This document shows, piece after piece, positions 33,968 to 45,700 of a DNA stretch of 64,000 nucleotides; the stretch's first letter is position 1, and each line of letters opens with the position of its first letter. Below the pieces are notes generated by a model. The model was not told where the DNA came from and ran no database searches. It was given only the letters and a program-made list of their open reading frames with translations. Made by a program: the position numbers and the translations under genes. Source of the DNA: Polyporus tsugae (taxonomy: Eukaryota; Basidiomycota; Agaricomycetes; Polyporales; Polyporaceae); contig JAHRBS010000012.1 in the NCBI GenBank assembly GCA_024305745.1, positions 1,245,001 to 1,309,000 on the forward strand, read 5' to 3'.

Positions 33968-36136
33968 ATGCGACTGCTCGACGCTGAAACAGGACAGTTC
34001 GTAGTCTTTCCTGACGAAGGCAAAGTGCCAGCATACGCGATCATATCGCATACATGGGACCCGCAAGGCGAACAAGCGTACTAGGAGTTAAGGGCTATCC
34101 GCGCTACTCCCCCTCCCAGCGTTCCCCTCCCAACCCCAGCAACATCTCTGCCAGCCACCAAGACTTCCGTTCTGTCCTTCAGGGATGACTCTGCAGTCTC
34201 AGCCAAGGTTCGCATGGCATGCGTCACCGCACGGGCGTATGGGCATCGCTACATCTGGATCGATTCGTGTTGTATCGACAAGACGAGCAGCTCAGAGCTA
34301 TCCCAAGCGATCAACTCGATGTATCGCTGGTACCGGAAGGCCACCGTATGCTATGCCTTCCTTGCCGATGTCTCCCCGGACAAGGACGCACACGACACAG
34401 CGTCACAAATTCGTCGAAGTCGATGGTTCACCAGGGGCTGGACGCTGCAGGAACTCATTGCCCCGCGTCATGTTGTCTTCCTGTCCCAGGAGTGGCACGT
34501 CCTCGGGTCGAAATCAAGCCTTGCCCCGCTTTTGGAGGAAGTCACCGGTATAGAGCGGGAGGTGCTGACTCACCAAAAGCAGCTCGACGCTGTTAGCGTG
34601 GCGGCTCGGATGTCATGGGCCGCGAGGCGTTCTACGACTCGCGTAGAAGACGAAGCCTACTCGCTCCTGGGCACCTTCGACATCAATATGCCTACTCTTT
34701 ACGGCGAAGGGCGACGTGCGTTTGCGCGGCTTCAAGAGGAAATAGTCAGACAAATTCCTGACCAGAGCCTATTCGCGTGGGGCAATGTCTACCTATCCTC
34801 TCCCTCGACCCCTCCGCATGACCGCCCCTCCGATGTCCGTGCGCCGGGAATAATCGAGTTCGTATTTGAATTGGACGACAAGGCACGAAGTCTTTTCGCA
34901 CCCTCACCGCTGTACTTCGAACGCGCTGGCTCCCTTCGTGCAGTCTCTCTAGAATTCGCCAACCAACGCCTCGGACGCAGCAGTACGAGTGATAACGCAA
35001 TGCCCATTCCATCCTATATTGTGTCTCCATACGGCATGCGTGCAGAGCTCTTGCTATTGGATGCGGAGTTCCTCCCCTTTCACGGATCCCTTAAAACACG
35101 CTCTACCAAAGGACGCTGGTTCCTCGCGATTCTCGCGTGCCAGCACGCACAACGCGATGAACAGCTATTAGCCCGCGTCTGCTACATGAGGTCAACCACT
35201 CCCCAGTCGGAAGCCTTGTGGGGAGGGCGAGTCTTCCGAAGGGACCCGCCGTCGCTGGAAGCCCCGGATCCCGGAGAAACCGGGAGTCTAGTCCCTTGTT
35301 CGTTGGTCTCTTTGTCCCTGCGTCGACTAGAGCGCCATTTGCAAGGGCGTACATGTTATATCCCGTACCTCAGGCTCGGACCCGAGGAAATGCAGCCTCG
35401 GCCGTCCCGCCAACGTCGCTGGACCACTCAGTGCACGCTCCCAGAATGGCAGAAGGTCGTTCTGCAGACACAGGGATATGCCGTCACGACGGGGACGACC
35501 GCTCCGATCATCCCCTCTGGCGCGAACTGGTACCATCTTACACTTTCCAACTCGAACCACGCAATCACTGTCGAGTACCAGTACCGCCTCATACTCCACC
35601 CGCATAAACTCGACGACGAGATCGCTCTCGGCGGGTTCAACCTCAGAGATGCTCGCGATAGTTCCCTGCAGTCATCGAACGCCGACCAGTTGACCGTCTG
35701 GCTAGATGCGGCAGTCGTCCCCTCGTCCACTTCCCCTCCGGCGTTCGAACCTGGCGGCGTCGGCCAAGAGGTTTCTGGTCCGCACAAATGGGTCGACTTT
35801 TGCGCGCAACACTTCGAGTTCCCGGAGGTCACCCTGAAGACGTCCGCGTCCACTTGGATAGAGGACAACGATGGGACTCGGGCCGTGCCGTCCTTCGTGA
35901 AGGTGATCAGGACGATCCGTCTGAAGGTGGCCATCGAGCCCGTCGCGGAGGCGGACATCGACGTTTGCTCCCATCATATCTTGGTCGACCTCGTGGAGGA
36001 TGAGCGGATCGAGGAAGTAGTAGACTTGGTGTCGGGGACGGACTCCGGGCGCAGTGTGAAGGATGAGGACAAGGGAGGTGGTTTTTGGGTTGCCAAAGTT
36101 GGACAGCGTTTCAAGTTTCAGACACGGTCAGGGTAG
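33968..36136 (+). pseudogene. HET-domain gene copy 2, in-frame stop at codon 39
   Basis: The ATG at 33968 opens a standard HET N-terminus (MRLLDAETGQF, then YAIISHTWDPQGEQ), but TAG at 34082-34084 interrupts it, where copy 1 has an Arg codon. The same frame then stays open to 36136. The 640-residue downstream frame keeps IWIDSCCIDK, RGWTLQELIAP, YGEG and QSLFAWG and the shared C-terminal region. The TAG follows TAC, so TACTAG could mimic a 3' splice site, but using it would delete the conserved SHTW strand. Reinitiation at the Met codon at 34214 would give a HET domain lacking its first strand. Either this is a recently inactivated gene, or it is expressed in truncated form. The long intact remainder argues that the stop is young. 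Confidence 0.8.
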
Positions 36137-36596
36137 GAAAGGCTTTGGTATAGCGCTGGCTTGTTTATCAACATTTTCCAGAACAGTGTTGTCACCATCA
36201 AAGTCTCCTTCCGTGTGGGAGAAGTCGATCATTTGTCCTTGAAACTTTTGGGCTGCTTTCATACTCTCTGCTTTAAGGCCGTCTACTGGCCACGCGTTCT
36301 TGAACATGCGATGGCCGTGGTCGTAGAGTCTTGAGACAGCACTGAGGCCTGAGGCACGCGGCGCTGAAGCCTTGAGGCCCGAGGGCGGTGCGGGGATTTG
36401 GCGGTGCAGACGTCAAAACTCGGGCCTGGCGAGCTCCATGGCCACAACCCATCTCATGCTCCATCTTCACTACCTCGTCCTCGCTATTATCCTTTCCTCT
36501 ACCGAGTCAGTATTCAAGCCTCTGCTTGGCATGCATTGTTGATTATTATCTCTAAGCCGTGCTGATCCGTTCCATTTCTATGTTCTATGTTAAGGC
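36137..36596. other. Spacer between HET copies 2 and 3
   Basis: No coding exon is seen. It should contain the terminator of copy 2 and the promoter of copy 3. Confidence 0.4.
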
Positions 36597-39015
36597 ATGC
36601 GGCTCCTCGATACCGAGACAGGACAATTCGTAGATTTCCCCGATGTGACAAGGTTACCCCCCTACGCCATTCTGTCGCATACTTGATTCGGAGGGCGAAC
36701 AGACGTATCAGGACCTCAAGGACATCCAACATGCTCACGCACGAAACGTACAGCTCCCAGTCCAGCCGCCTCCTGAAGTTCCTACTATCCCGACGGCCAA
36801 GCGACGACTCGGACTGTTGCATTCTTCCTCTGGAGCCGCGCGGCCGGTATCGGACCACATCGCGGGACCAGCCACTACCGGAAATCCCTGTACTATGTCC
36901 TTTTGGGACGGTCCTACCATCTCGCCCAAGGTCCGTATGGCCTGTGTCGTTGCACGGGTCGACGGCTACCGTTACATTTGGATCGACTCGTGCTGCATCG
37001 ACAAGACAAGCAGCGCAGAGTTGTCCGAAGCGATCAACTCGATGTACCGATGGTACGGGAAGGCAGCCATTTGCTACGCCTTCCTCGCCGACGTCCCGCG
37101 CGACGATCTCCCACACGCTACGACATCGATATTTCGTCAAAGCAGATGGTTCACCAGAGGTTGGACACTCCAAGAGCTGATCGCCCCCCGGAATCTTCTG
37201 TTTATGTCTAAGGAGTGGAGCATCATCGGTTCTAAACAAGACCTCTCCGCTCTCCTGGAGGAGGTGACTGGGATAGACGTCGAGGTGTTGAAGCAACAGA
37301 AGCGGCTTGACGAAGTGAGCGTTGCTCGGCGGATGTCTTGGGCGTCGAAACGGAGAACGACGAGGGTGGAAGACGAGGCGTACTCTCTCTTCGGTATCTT
37401 TGATGTCAACATGCCCACGCTGTACGGGGAGGGTTCGCGAGCATTCATGCGGCTGCAGCAGGAGATTCTCCAGCAGATCCCGGACCAAAGCCTTTTTGCA
37501 TGGGGTGGGACACACTCACATTCCCTCCCTCTCGGCTCCGACCCTGTGCCTGACAACCATGACCACACGCACCTTCGACCTCACTTTTATTCACTACTGC
37601 AGTCCAGTTCATTGTCTCTTTTCGCTTCCTCTCCCTCCTCCTTCCTCAACTCCGGATCCATCCATACCATCTCTGACGACAATCTCCTCCACCGCCTTCG
37701 CGGGCTGGATGTGCCCGTGCTGGAATATACCCCGTCCCCTTATGGCTTGCGCACCCAATTTCTTCTGCTAGACGTTGGCTGCTCTTCGCCATCCGCCGAT
37801 GAACAGTCGTCTATCGTCCTTTCCAAAGTCCATGGCGGAACTCAGGTGCGGCGATGGTACCTCGCCATCCTCGCCTGCGAACATGCCCACCGTCGTGGCG
37901 AGTTACTATCACGTATCTGTTTCACGGAGTCTTCGAACGCCAACCTAGAACTCCTGCGAAGCGGATTCGTTTACTCTGGGGTAGTGGGGGGCCTGCAAAG
38001 GCGACTGAAATGGTGGGACAAGCCTATCTCAGACTTCGATGTCCTCGTCTCCCTATCCCCAAGTCAAATCGAAGATTGTCGCCCTAATCTAGCTCTCAAA
38101 ACCGTATACGTGCCTTACTCGAAGGGAGATATGTCGTCCGACCCATCGCTTGAGTACGCAACCCTCCCGGGCGGACGGTCCTTTGGATGGACGCTCGAGC
38201 TCTCGGAGACGGACAGAAGCATCCTCAAGAACGGAGGATATCACGTATATCAGTGGACCCCCGACGAGCCTAATCGCCATTGCCTGACCCTCACCAAACA
38301 GTCCCACGAAGTTGTCGCGCTGAACCTCGAGTACCGCAGAGCCGGGGGTGAGGAGCTGGACCTCCGCGTCGAGGTAGGGGTCGGCCATCAGAGGCGCGTA
38401 GTGCTGGGATGGGAACGTTGGCGGTCGGCGGAAGCCCTGTTCGCATTCCAAAAGCTCAAGCTGAACATATTCAAGTCTAACACTCCCGTCCCGCAACATG
38501 ACCAGTTTCTCGACTCCTTCCACAGCCTACAACACTCGTCTGGTGGTTCCCCGGACAACGAGGAGGATTGGGAGGATTTGGATGAGGTCGAGATTGATGT
38601 CAAGGACGAGAAGGACGAGGAGGCCGCCATTCAGGAAGTACTGGTCCACCTCCAGATTCGCCTGGAGCGCAGCGTAGAGGCTGATCGACACCGGTTGCGC
38701 CTTGACGTCGAAGATCCGGAGACATGGGGCCGCAGGGACGAATGGTCGCCCGGTTCGCCGGATTCGAAGGACTCGGACGCGCCAAGCCTGTCTCGATTGA
38801 TCGACTGGGTCGACAAGGATACCTTCAGAGTTGGGGCCTATCGCCAACCAGAAGTTTGCGCGGCGACAGAGGATGAATTTCGGGATGCGATAGCAGTGGA
38901 GCATAATGGGCCGCGAAGTTGGATGCAGCCGAGGCAACCTCAACACGGGATGGTTCGTCGTGGCCGTGCACGTAGACGGGGTGCTAGTGCAATTGCAATT
39001 TACAAAGTAGGGTGA
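36597..39015 (+). pseudogene. HET-domain gene copy 3, early frameshift
   Basis: ATG at 36597 begins MRLLDTETGQF and YAILSHT, then meets TGA at 36684-36686 (codon 30). Comparison with copies 1 and 2 shows that the frame resumes one base later, as if two bases were lost in the Trp-Asp codons of SHTWD. From there the frame is open for more than 730 codons to 39015, with IWIDSCCIDK, RGWTLQELIAP, DVNMPTLYGEG and QSLFAWG. The C-terminus is about 100 residues longer than in copy 1, ending in an acidic Asp/Glu-rich stretch (EEDWEDLDEVEIDVKDEKDE) and a basic tail. No GT-AG intron restores the start without deleting the conserved strand. Probably a recent pseudogene. A downstream start such as the Met codon at 36894 (reading MSFWDGPTISP) cannot be excluded. 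Confidence 0.78.
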
Positions 39016-39221
39016 GCTAATGATAGACGTAGAGTCTTGCCCGTCATACAGACAGCACGTATGATCTCGCAACTCCCTTGGTTTGCTGTTGAACATTGAG
39101 CTATTGTACAGGTGGGAGACCCCTAGCTTCTACTTAAAGATGGAAGCGGGGCGAAAATCGTGATACACATATGGTTTGTCTGCGACAGACGTCAATACTG
39201 TCTTGCGTCACAGAGGCTGCT

Positions 39222-40856
39222 CTACTCACGTTTTACGGATCGATGGCTCCGGAAATGACAATGGTACCTCATCAGCCACTCCCAGTCTTCGAAGTCAGGC
39301 AGATCATCCGGTAGGATCCCGGCTACGTTGGCGAGGTCGGGAGCTCCACAAGGGCGACCCCAGGACAAGTCGCGGATATGGTAAATGTCGTCCTTGAAGG
39401 CAAACATTTCCAGCGACGGGCGGAAGAGTACGTGCCCGACCTTGAAGGGATCGCTCTAGCCTGCGTAGTCTCTAGTGAGGTGGAGACACCGGAGCGATGT
39501 GCGCCTGTCCAGCTAAACAAGACGTGTCAGAGCTTGTTGAAGGCAGATCACCGGTGTTGTGAAATCCTGACCATAGATAGCCAATCGTTGTCCGTGGTGG
39601 TGTCCATCCAGTATGACGTGCCGTACACGAACGTCGTGAGGTTGATAGGCAGATGGTGATCGAGGAACGCGAGGTGCTCCGCTGATAGAGTGCCCACGCG
39701 CAGTTCCAGTCCAAGGACCTCGAGGTTCGGAAGTTGGGCAAGCGTAGCCACAAGCGGTCGCTCGGTGTTGCGCCACTCGGTTTCCTCGAAAACCAAGTCC
39801 AGACGTCGCAGTCTTCTCTTCGGCACCAATAAATAGCCAAGACGGAGTGGTTTTATTGGTCGAGAGTTGGGAAAAGAATGAGCTTGAGCGAAGTCAGACC
39901 CGGAAGCGCGCCTGAACCGAGCGCCGTCAGGGCCGAGAAGAACGATGGTGCGGATTCCTTCCCGGAATTACTGAGGGCCAGCGAGCAGAGCCGGGGACAG
40001 CAGCCGAGTAATGCGCAGAGCTTGTCACAGTCCCTCATGACCAGAAGCTCCAGATTTGTCAGATTGGTGAATGTCAAGTCGCTGCATCCCCAGGCCCCAT
40101 CACCGAACATGGATACAGACCGCAACGTGGATGAGTTGGACAGTATTGTGCTGAGGTTGAGGGTTCACATTAGGGTCGTATACCGATGTAATGGTGCGTT
40201 CACGAGCTCGCTCGAGCGCTTCTAACATCCGGAACTTGGGCAGCAGCGGGAGAAACGAGTTAGAGTACCTTGGTGCTTGGCATCAGCGAAGGATGGGATG
40301 GAGAACCGACAAGATAGGTAGACATACGGTACACGAAGGCATCGCAGGTTAGAGCACGAGTTGAAAAGCGCTTGAGGGATGTCAGATCGTGGCTCATCGG
40401 AGCACCCAAGCCACGCGAACGTGTGGAGATTTATCAGTGCTTGGATTGGGCCTGCTGTTTGATCTGTTGAGCCAGACTGTCTGAGGGAGTGTGTTCGTCG
40501 ACGTTGAAGGAAAACCTGCCGGGTATGAAAATCCTCGAAAGGTTCCCGGGCAAAGCAGGCGATGGCGTGTAACACTCAATGGACAGACATTTGACGAGAG
40601 CTGCGAAGGAGGGAGTCCGGGAGATGTGTTGAAGGAGCTCCTTGGCTGTACGCATCCTCCACCGCGCCTGCTCCATAAATGCTGGTGTGTTGCCGAAGTC
40701 GAGCGCACCGAACCGTAGAGTGAGATGGGAGAACACATCTGGCAAGGCGAGGTCATGAAATAGTCTCGAGACAAAAAGGCATGTCCGCTTGTCCAGGGAT
40801 GGCAAACAAGCGATGCCCAGACACCAAAGCTCTGGAGGCAAGTTTCCTGGGGTCAT
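39222..40856 (-). pseudogene. Decayed F-box/LRR-like gene, paralogue of the 14-15.9 kb gene
   Basis: ATG at 40856 opens an F-box much like the intact paralogue (LPPELWCLGIACL, then CLFVSRLFHDLALPDVFSHLTLRFG). Later pieces also match in order: IQALINLHTFAWLG, an LTNLELLVMRDC repeat, LRRLDLVFEETEW, LPNLEVLGLELRVG, and a C-terminal FEDWEWLMRYH corresponding to DGWQWLAQHG. They cannot be joined into one frame. The junction after exon 1 needs a poor donor (about 40573) or a shift. The frame changes near 39870 without a splice signal. An in-frame TAG at 39456-39458 interrupts the segment before DPFKVGHVLF. I call it a pseudogene; internal exon limits are not reliable. Confidence 0.65.
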
Positions 40857-41300
40857 GACGGGTCGAAGACGGCGAGAGCTGCAGACGTCAAGTGCACAAA
40901 TCGGAGCTGTCCAGTGTCCGCCCGGTGTCCGCCCGGTGTCCGCCTCACCGATGCCTGTCCGGTCCGGCCGGATATTGGCCGCTCCAGATCACGTGCTGTG
41001 GCTGCAGGGCCGTGCTGGTTTGGTCAACGACGGCGACGGCGGCGACGACGACGATCGCCCCACTGCCGTCTCATTAGACGGGGCTTTCTGGTCCACTCCT
41101 ACTCGCTTGACCCTCCTCAGTCCCGAACACGCGTCGCCTCGTTTATTCGCTGACGAAACTCTGGTCTGTCATTATTCCTAATCCAACACACCTTGCCAGT
41201 TCTGCCGTGACGTACAAGATACCCGCCCGCCGCTCCGTCCAGCCGCAACCTTCTCTCACCCACCCCACCCCGCCCTCATCTCAACTCGAGCCACTTGGAC
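40857..41300. promoter_or_regulatory. Divergent promoter, F-box relic / Mo25
   Basis: A 444 bp spacer with a GCCCGGTGTCC direct repeat near 40918-40940 and GAC/CGA triplets near 41030-41055. No exon is supported. Confidence 0.35.
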
Positions 41301-42707
41301 ATGAATTTCTTCAAGACAAAGCCGCGCACGCCCCCTGATCTGGTTAGAGGCCTCCGCGACGCCCTACCGCGGCTAGAGGCTGGGCCACCGGGGGGTGAGG
41401 TCAGAAGAAAGGTGCGGCCATACCCGGGATGTCCGTGAGTTCCTTGTTCACCTCGTCACAGGCAAACGAGGACGTCGCCAAGAACTTGCAGCAAATCAAG
41501 GCCATCCTGTATGGCGATGGAGGTACGTTCCTTCGGCCGGAGTCATTGATGCGACATTCAAGTGCATACATGCATGCAGATCCGCTCCCGGAACTGGTGG
41601 CACAGCTCGCGCAAGAGACGTACAGCACAGATCTCCTTTTCCATCTCCTCCAAAACATTCACAAGCTCGAGTTCGAGTCTCGGAAGGATGTGGTTCAGAT
41701 CTTCAACAATTTGCTCCGACGGCAAATCGGTTCTCGCTTTCCCACCGTGGAGTACCTCAACTCGAAGCCAGAGGTTCTGTCCGCCGCGTTTGACGGGTAC
41801 GCCAATGAGGAAATCGCGCTCAACACCGGTATGATCCTTCGAGAGATGCTCCGGCATGAACCCTTGGCCAAATCCCTGTTGTACTCTGACCAGTAGGTGG
41901 CTCGTTGACCAGTAGTGGTACATGGCTTTAACGTGGCATGTCACTAGGTTCTATAAGTTCCCCCACTACATCGAGACCACCACCTTCGGCATTTCATGTG
42001 ATGCGTACACGAACTTGAAGGAGACGCTAACGCGCCACAAGACTATGGTTGCGGAGTACCTCGACAAGAACTACGACAGAGTGGGCATCTACCGTCCAAG
42101 AGCGCGCGGCTAACTCCTTGCTAACACTCTTATGTCTCCAACCGCAGTTCTTCTCGTCTTTCACGACGTTGATCCTCTCGAACAATTACGTCACGAAACG
42201 ACAGTCATTGAAACTGCTCGGGGAGATCCTTTTGGATCGTGCGAACTTCGCTGTGATGACCCGGTATATCGCGAGCGAGACGAATCTCAAGATGATGATG
42301 AATCTCCTCCGCGACAAGAGCAAGAACATTCAGTTCGAGGCCTTCCACGTGTTCAAAGTATGTCTCCACCTCAGCGATTGCTTACCATCATGTCTAATTT
42401 AAGACATTGTAGGTGTTTGTTGCAAACCCGAAAAAGCCACCACAAATCGAGAGCATTCTCCGACGGAACAAGGACAAGCTCCTCAAATTCCTGAAGGACT
42501 TCCACAACGATAAAGAAGGTAATGTTTCATCCCTCGCCTCGCACGCCAACCTTGAGTTGAGTACTGACGCGAAATCTCGGTGGCGCCAGACGAGCAATTT
42601 ATGGTGAGTTGGTGCACAGCGCCTCCTATCACATTATCTGACCAATACATTTCCCGCACCCACAGGACGAGAAGCAGTTTTTGATAGTTCAGATACAGAA
42701 TCTTTGA
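41301..42707 (+). CDS. hym1: Mo25/Hym1 scaffold protein
   Basis: Eight exons: join(41301..41411, 41462..41522, 41580..41892, 41948..42080, 42148..42357, 42413..42518, 42590..42603, 42666..42707), 329 aa, the normal length for the family. Mo25 is an armadillo-like scaffold that binds Ste20/GCK-family kinases and acts in the MOR/RAM polarity and septation pathway in fungi. Recognisable blocks are: [20 protein letters not shown] at the start; [101 protein letters not shown]; and the C-terminal [18 protein letters not shown]. Exon 7 is only 14 nt. Introns are 50-71 nt. All junctions are in phase. Confidence 0.95.
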
Positions 42708-45700
42708 TCTCCCGGACAGATCGAGTTCCGGCCCTCATGACTTTCCTCGGCCCGCATGCGGTTGGTTTGGCATACACATGGTTTCCTTGCCTCTCGTCCT
42801 CCTCGTCCCTTGCAACCTTTCTTCTACATGCCCAACATGCCGTAGTCCTAGTCCTTCAGCCACACGCCTTGCTGCGTGGGCCTTTTCCACCCCGGTGTAC
42901 TATCGCACTCTCCCTGTGTATCATCAGTAGTTTTATCGGTCTCGAATTACCCCATCCTCTTGTCGTCGTCGTCATCGTTCGCAGAGCCCGTCGTTGTTAG
43001 CTGTTGTGTTTCGCATCGTGCCTACTTATCATAGTTACCCTGCTCGTCTCCACTTTATTTCCCATACCACACCGGCCCACGGACGAAGCACCAGAAGCAT
43101 CAGCCTATGTCCGCACCACGAACGTACTTTGTAACTCTGACGTCCTTCTCCGCTTCTCCCGCCGAACTTGAGTCGAGAGAACCAGTTTACCCCGCATCGA
43201 CGCTTCCCTTTCGTCACGCCCTCCCTGGAACCGTCGTTCCGAACCGTAGCTGTGGAGAGGGCGCCGGATCTCTGTTTCGTCGAGCTATCCCTGGCGTCCC
43301 GTTCCTGATCACGCTGGGGACGCCGCAATATGTCCGGGAACGAGCGGTGGCAGGCGGTGGCTCAGAGTCCGAGCTCGCTGGTCAGGTGAACGCTTCGAGA
43401 GCAGCGGTTGCGTCAGGACCGCGCGAATCACAGGTCCAGGGGGCTCGCACCGCCTTCGAAGCGGATGCTCCGACATGTTCTCATCTCGCAGCCTCGAGCG
43501 TATCGGCTGCGATCTCACACCATATATGTATGCGGGGTAACTCAGCAGCGAACGTTCGTGGGCATACCGCCCCGAGAGCTCGAGACTCGACTGCCACCTG
43601 CGATCGTCTCGGCAGTTGCCTGCTGGCGCAATGGTTTGTGGGTCAATCGTGCGATGAAAGCGTACTGGCACTTAATTAGGGAAGCACTAGATCCACCCGT
43701 GCTATTCAGTCGGGTACAAGATAGAGAGAATACAGATTCGATTCGTGCGCACTGCCGCTGAAAATGCGATAAGTAGCTGTGCCTGTCTCCAGCATTCATT
43801 GCTGGGACCTATAACCGGCTTGCGAACGCATGAGCAACGCTGCGGCTGCACGACATACAATAAGTCAAGCCCATGTCTGCGAAGCCCGGCGGTGACAGGC
43901 CCGAACACCGTATGTCTCGCGTGTGTCCCACATGTGCGAAGCCCGCCGGAGCCTTTGTCGCCGCCATGCGTAGTGGGGGGACGGGCTCACCATTCGTCAT
44001 CGACGCCCAGATGTCGTCTGGGGCGCACTGGCGTTCCCCCGGCTTTCCCGAACATCCGAGCGTGCAGTCACATACTGTAAGTATGCTGCGCGGGTAGGCC
44101 AGTGCCCTTTGTGCCCTCTTGCTTTATCAGGATCGGGGGGTTCGCGGCTGCAGACGTCGATCTGGTCCATTAGTAGTAGTAGTAGCAGCAGCAGCCTGGG
44201 CCGCTCACAGGCGTCCACAGATGATGTCTCTCGGATGGGAAGAAGCGAGCCGGAGAAGACGGCGTCCAGAGCCCCACGAGTGGCGCAAAACGCTCTTCTA
44301 GCGCTATTTTCGTGCCTTCTTCGAGGCGATTGTGCGTAAGGAACTGCGGTTGCAGCTGAGAGGCAGCAGGCTGAGAAGTCGAGTGAAAGGAAGCTGAGAA
44401 ATCAGGGGTGCGAGCTGACATCGTGTCATCGAGGATGGCGGACCGACGGTGAGTGCTTTGTTGTATGAGCGGCTCCTCTTCGAAGGGGTGGCGCGAGATC
44501 TTCGTACGGCACTGCCTGGAACCCCGCTTCCTTGTCTTGAGAGCGTCAACAGTCTGAAAGGTCGAGAAGGAGGTGAACCTTCGTCGAAATGACTTTTCTC
44601 GGGTCACATTGATGCGGCTTCGAAGCGGGAGCTGATGAGCATCGGACGCCGAAGGGGAAGAGTGGTGTTGGTTGCAGTTACATTGACATGTTCCCGAGGC
44701 TATAACACGTCAGTCCGAAGAAGTTGCATATACTGGGCATACGACATACCATATCTTCGTGAGCTGTTTCCCCAGCGCACCTCGGGCCATAAGCACGCAC
44801 AGCCGAGACCATGGCGTCAGTCACAGTTCATCGACGTTCGAGGGTGAGGCGTCATACACATGACCATTGGTGTGCCCGCTGCACCATAGACGATCGAGCC
44901 ATTCTGTGGTGTTCTGTCGGATTCAGGGTCCGTGCAACGGGAATCTCGGCCCTAAGATCGAAATATGGCTGCTAGCGATCGGGAAGGCAAACTGGACCCA
45001 GTCGCCATGCACGCACGCACCGCATTGGTTGGGTTCTCCCCGCAGCAAGGCTTTCGTGCAGCAAGTACGCTCGTCGAGAAGTTGCCTCTTGTAGCACCAG
45101 GCATGCCAGCAATCTTGGGTGTCGGCTTTGTGTGGGCCAAGTCCGGTCGAGAATCACCCTCGACGCCACGAAGCCACGGTAGCTGCGCCGCATGCGTGCG
45201 GGACGGCACCAGGTCTGGGACGGCACGAGCAGTCGGACCGCAGTCCCGCAGACTTTGTACTTGTCGGGAAAGGCGTCATCGATGAGCACCATTCTCTGAC
45301 AATGGCAGCTGGACGCTACTACAGAGGGCTTATCAGATTTGTTTAGATGGTTCCGTGAAGGGTCGGGATTCGGGATTACTCACCACCTCAGGCCTCAGAT
45401 CCCGGCGCCGCCGGCATGGACGACGATACAGGATTGGAATCGCTTCGAAGATGGCTGTAGGTCTAGGATCAACATGCCAGTCACCGCTCGTGCCTTCGCA
45501 TGAGAGTCTTGGAGTACAGAACTGAACGTCAGCCCCGTACCCAAGGCCATGATGGATATATCGGGGGTCGGACTTGAGAAAGATCAGTAGGTCGTCGGGC
45601 GGTGGACAAATGAATCTTTATATCGGGCATGAGACGACCGGCGTCCGATATGTACATCGAATGGAAAACGAATTAATGATACTCACTATCATATATATCA

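Noticed and set aside
34062..34085. TACTAG in HET copy 2 as a real 3' splice site
   Set aside because: Any intron ending there would remove the SHTW strand that is conserved in all three copies, and the only upstream donor (GTAGTC) is weak.
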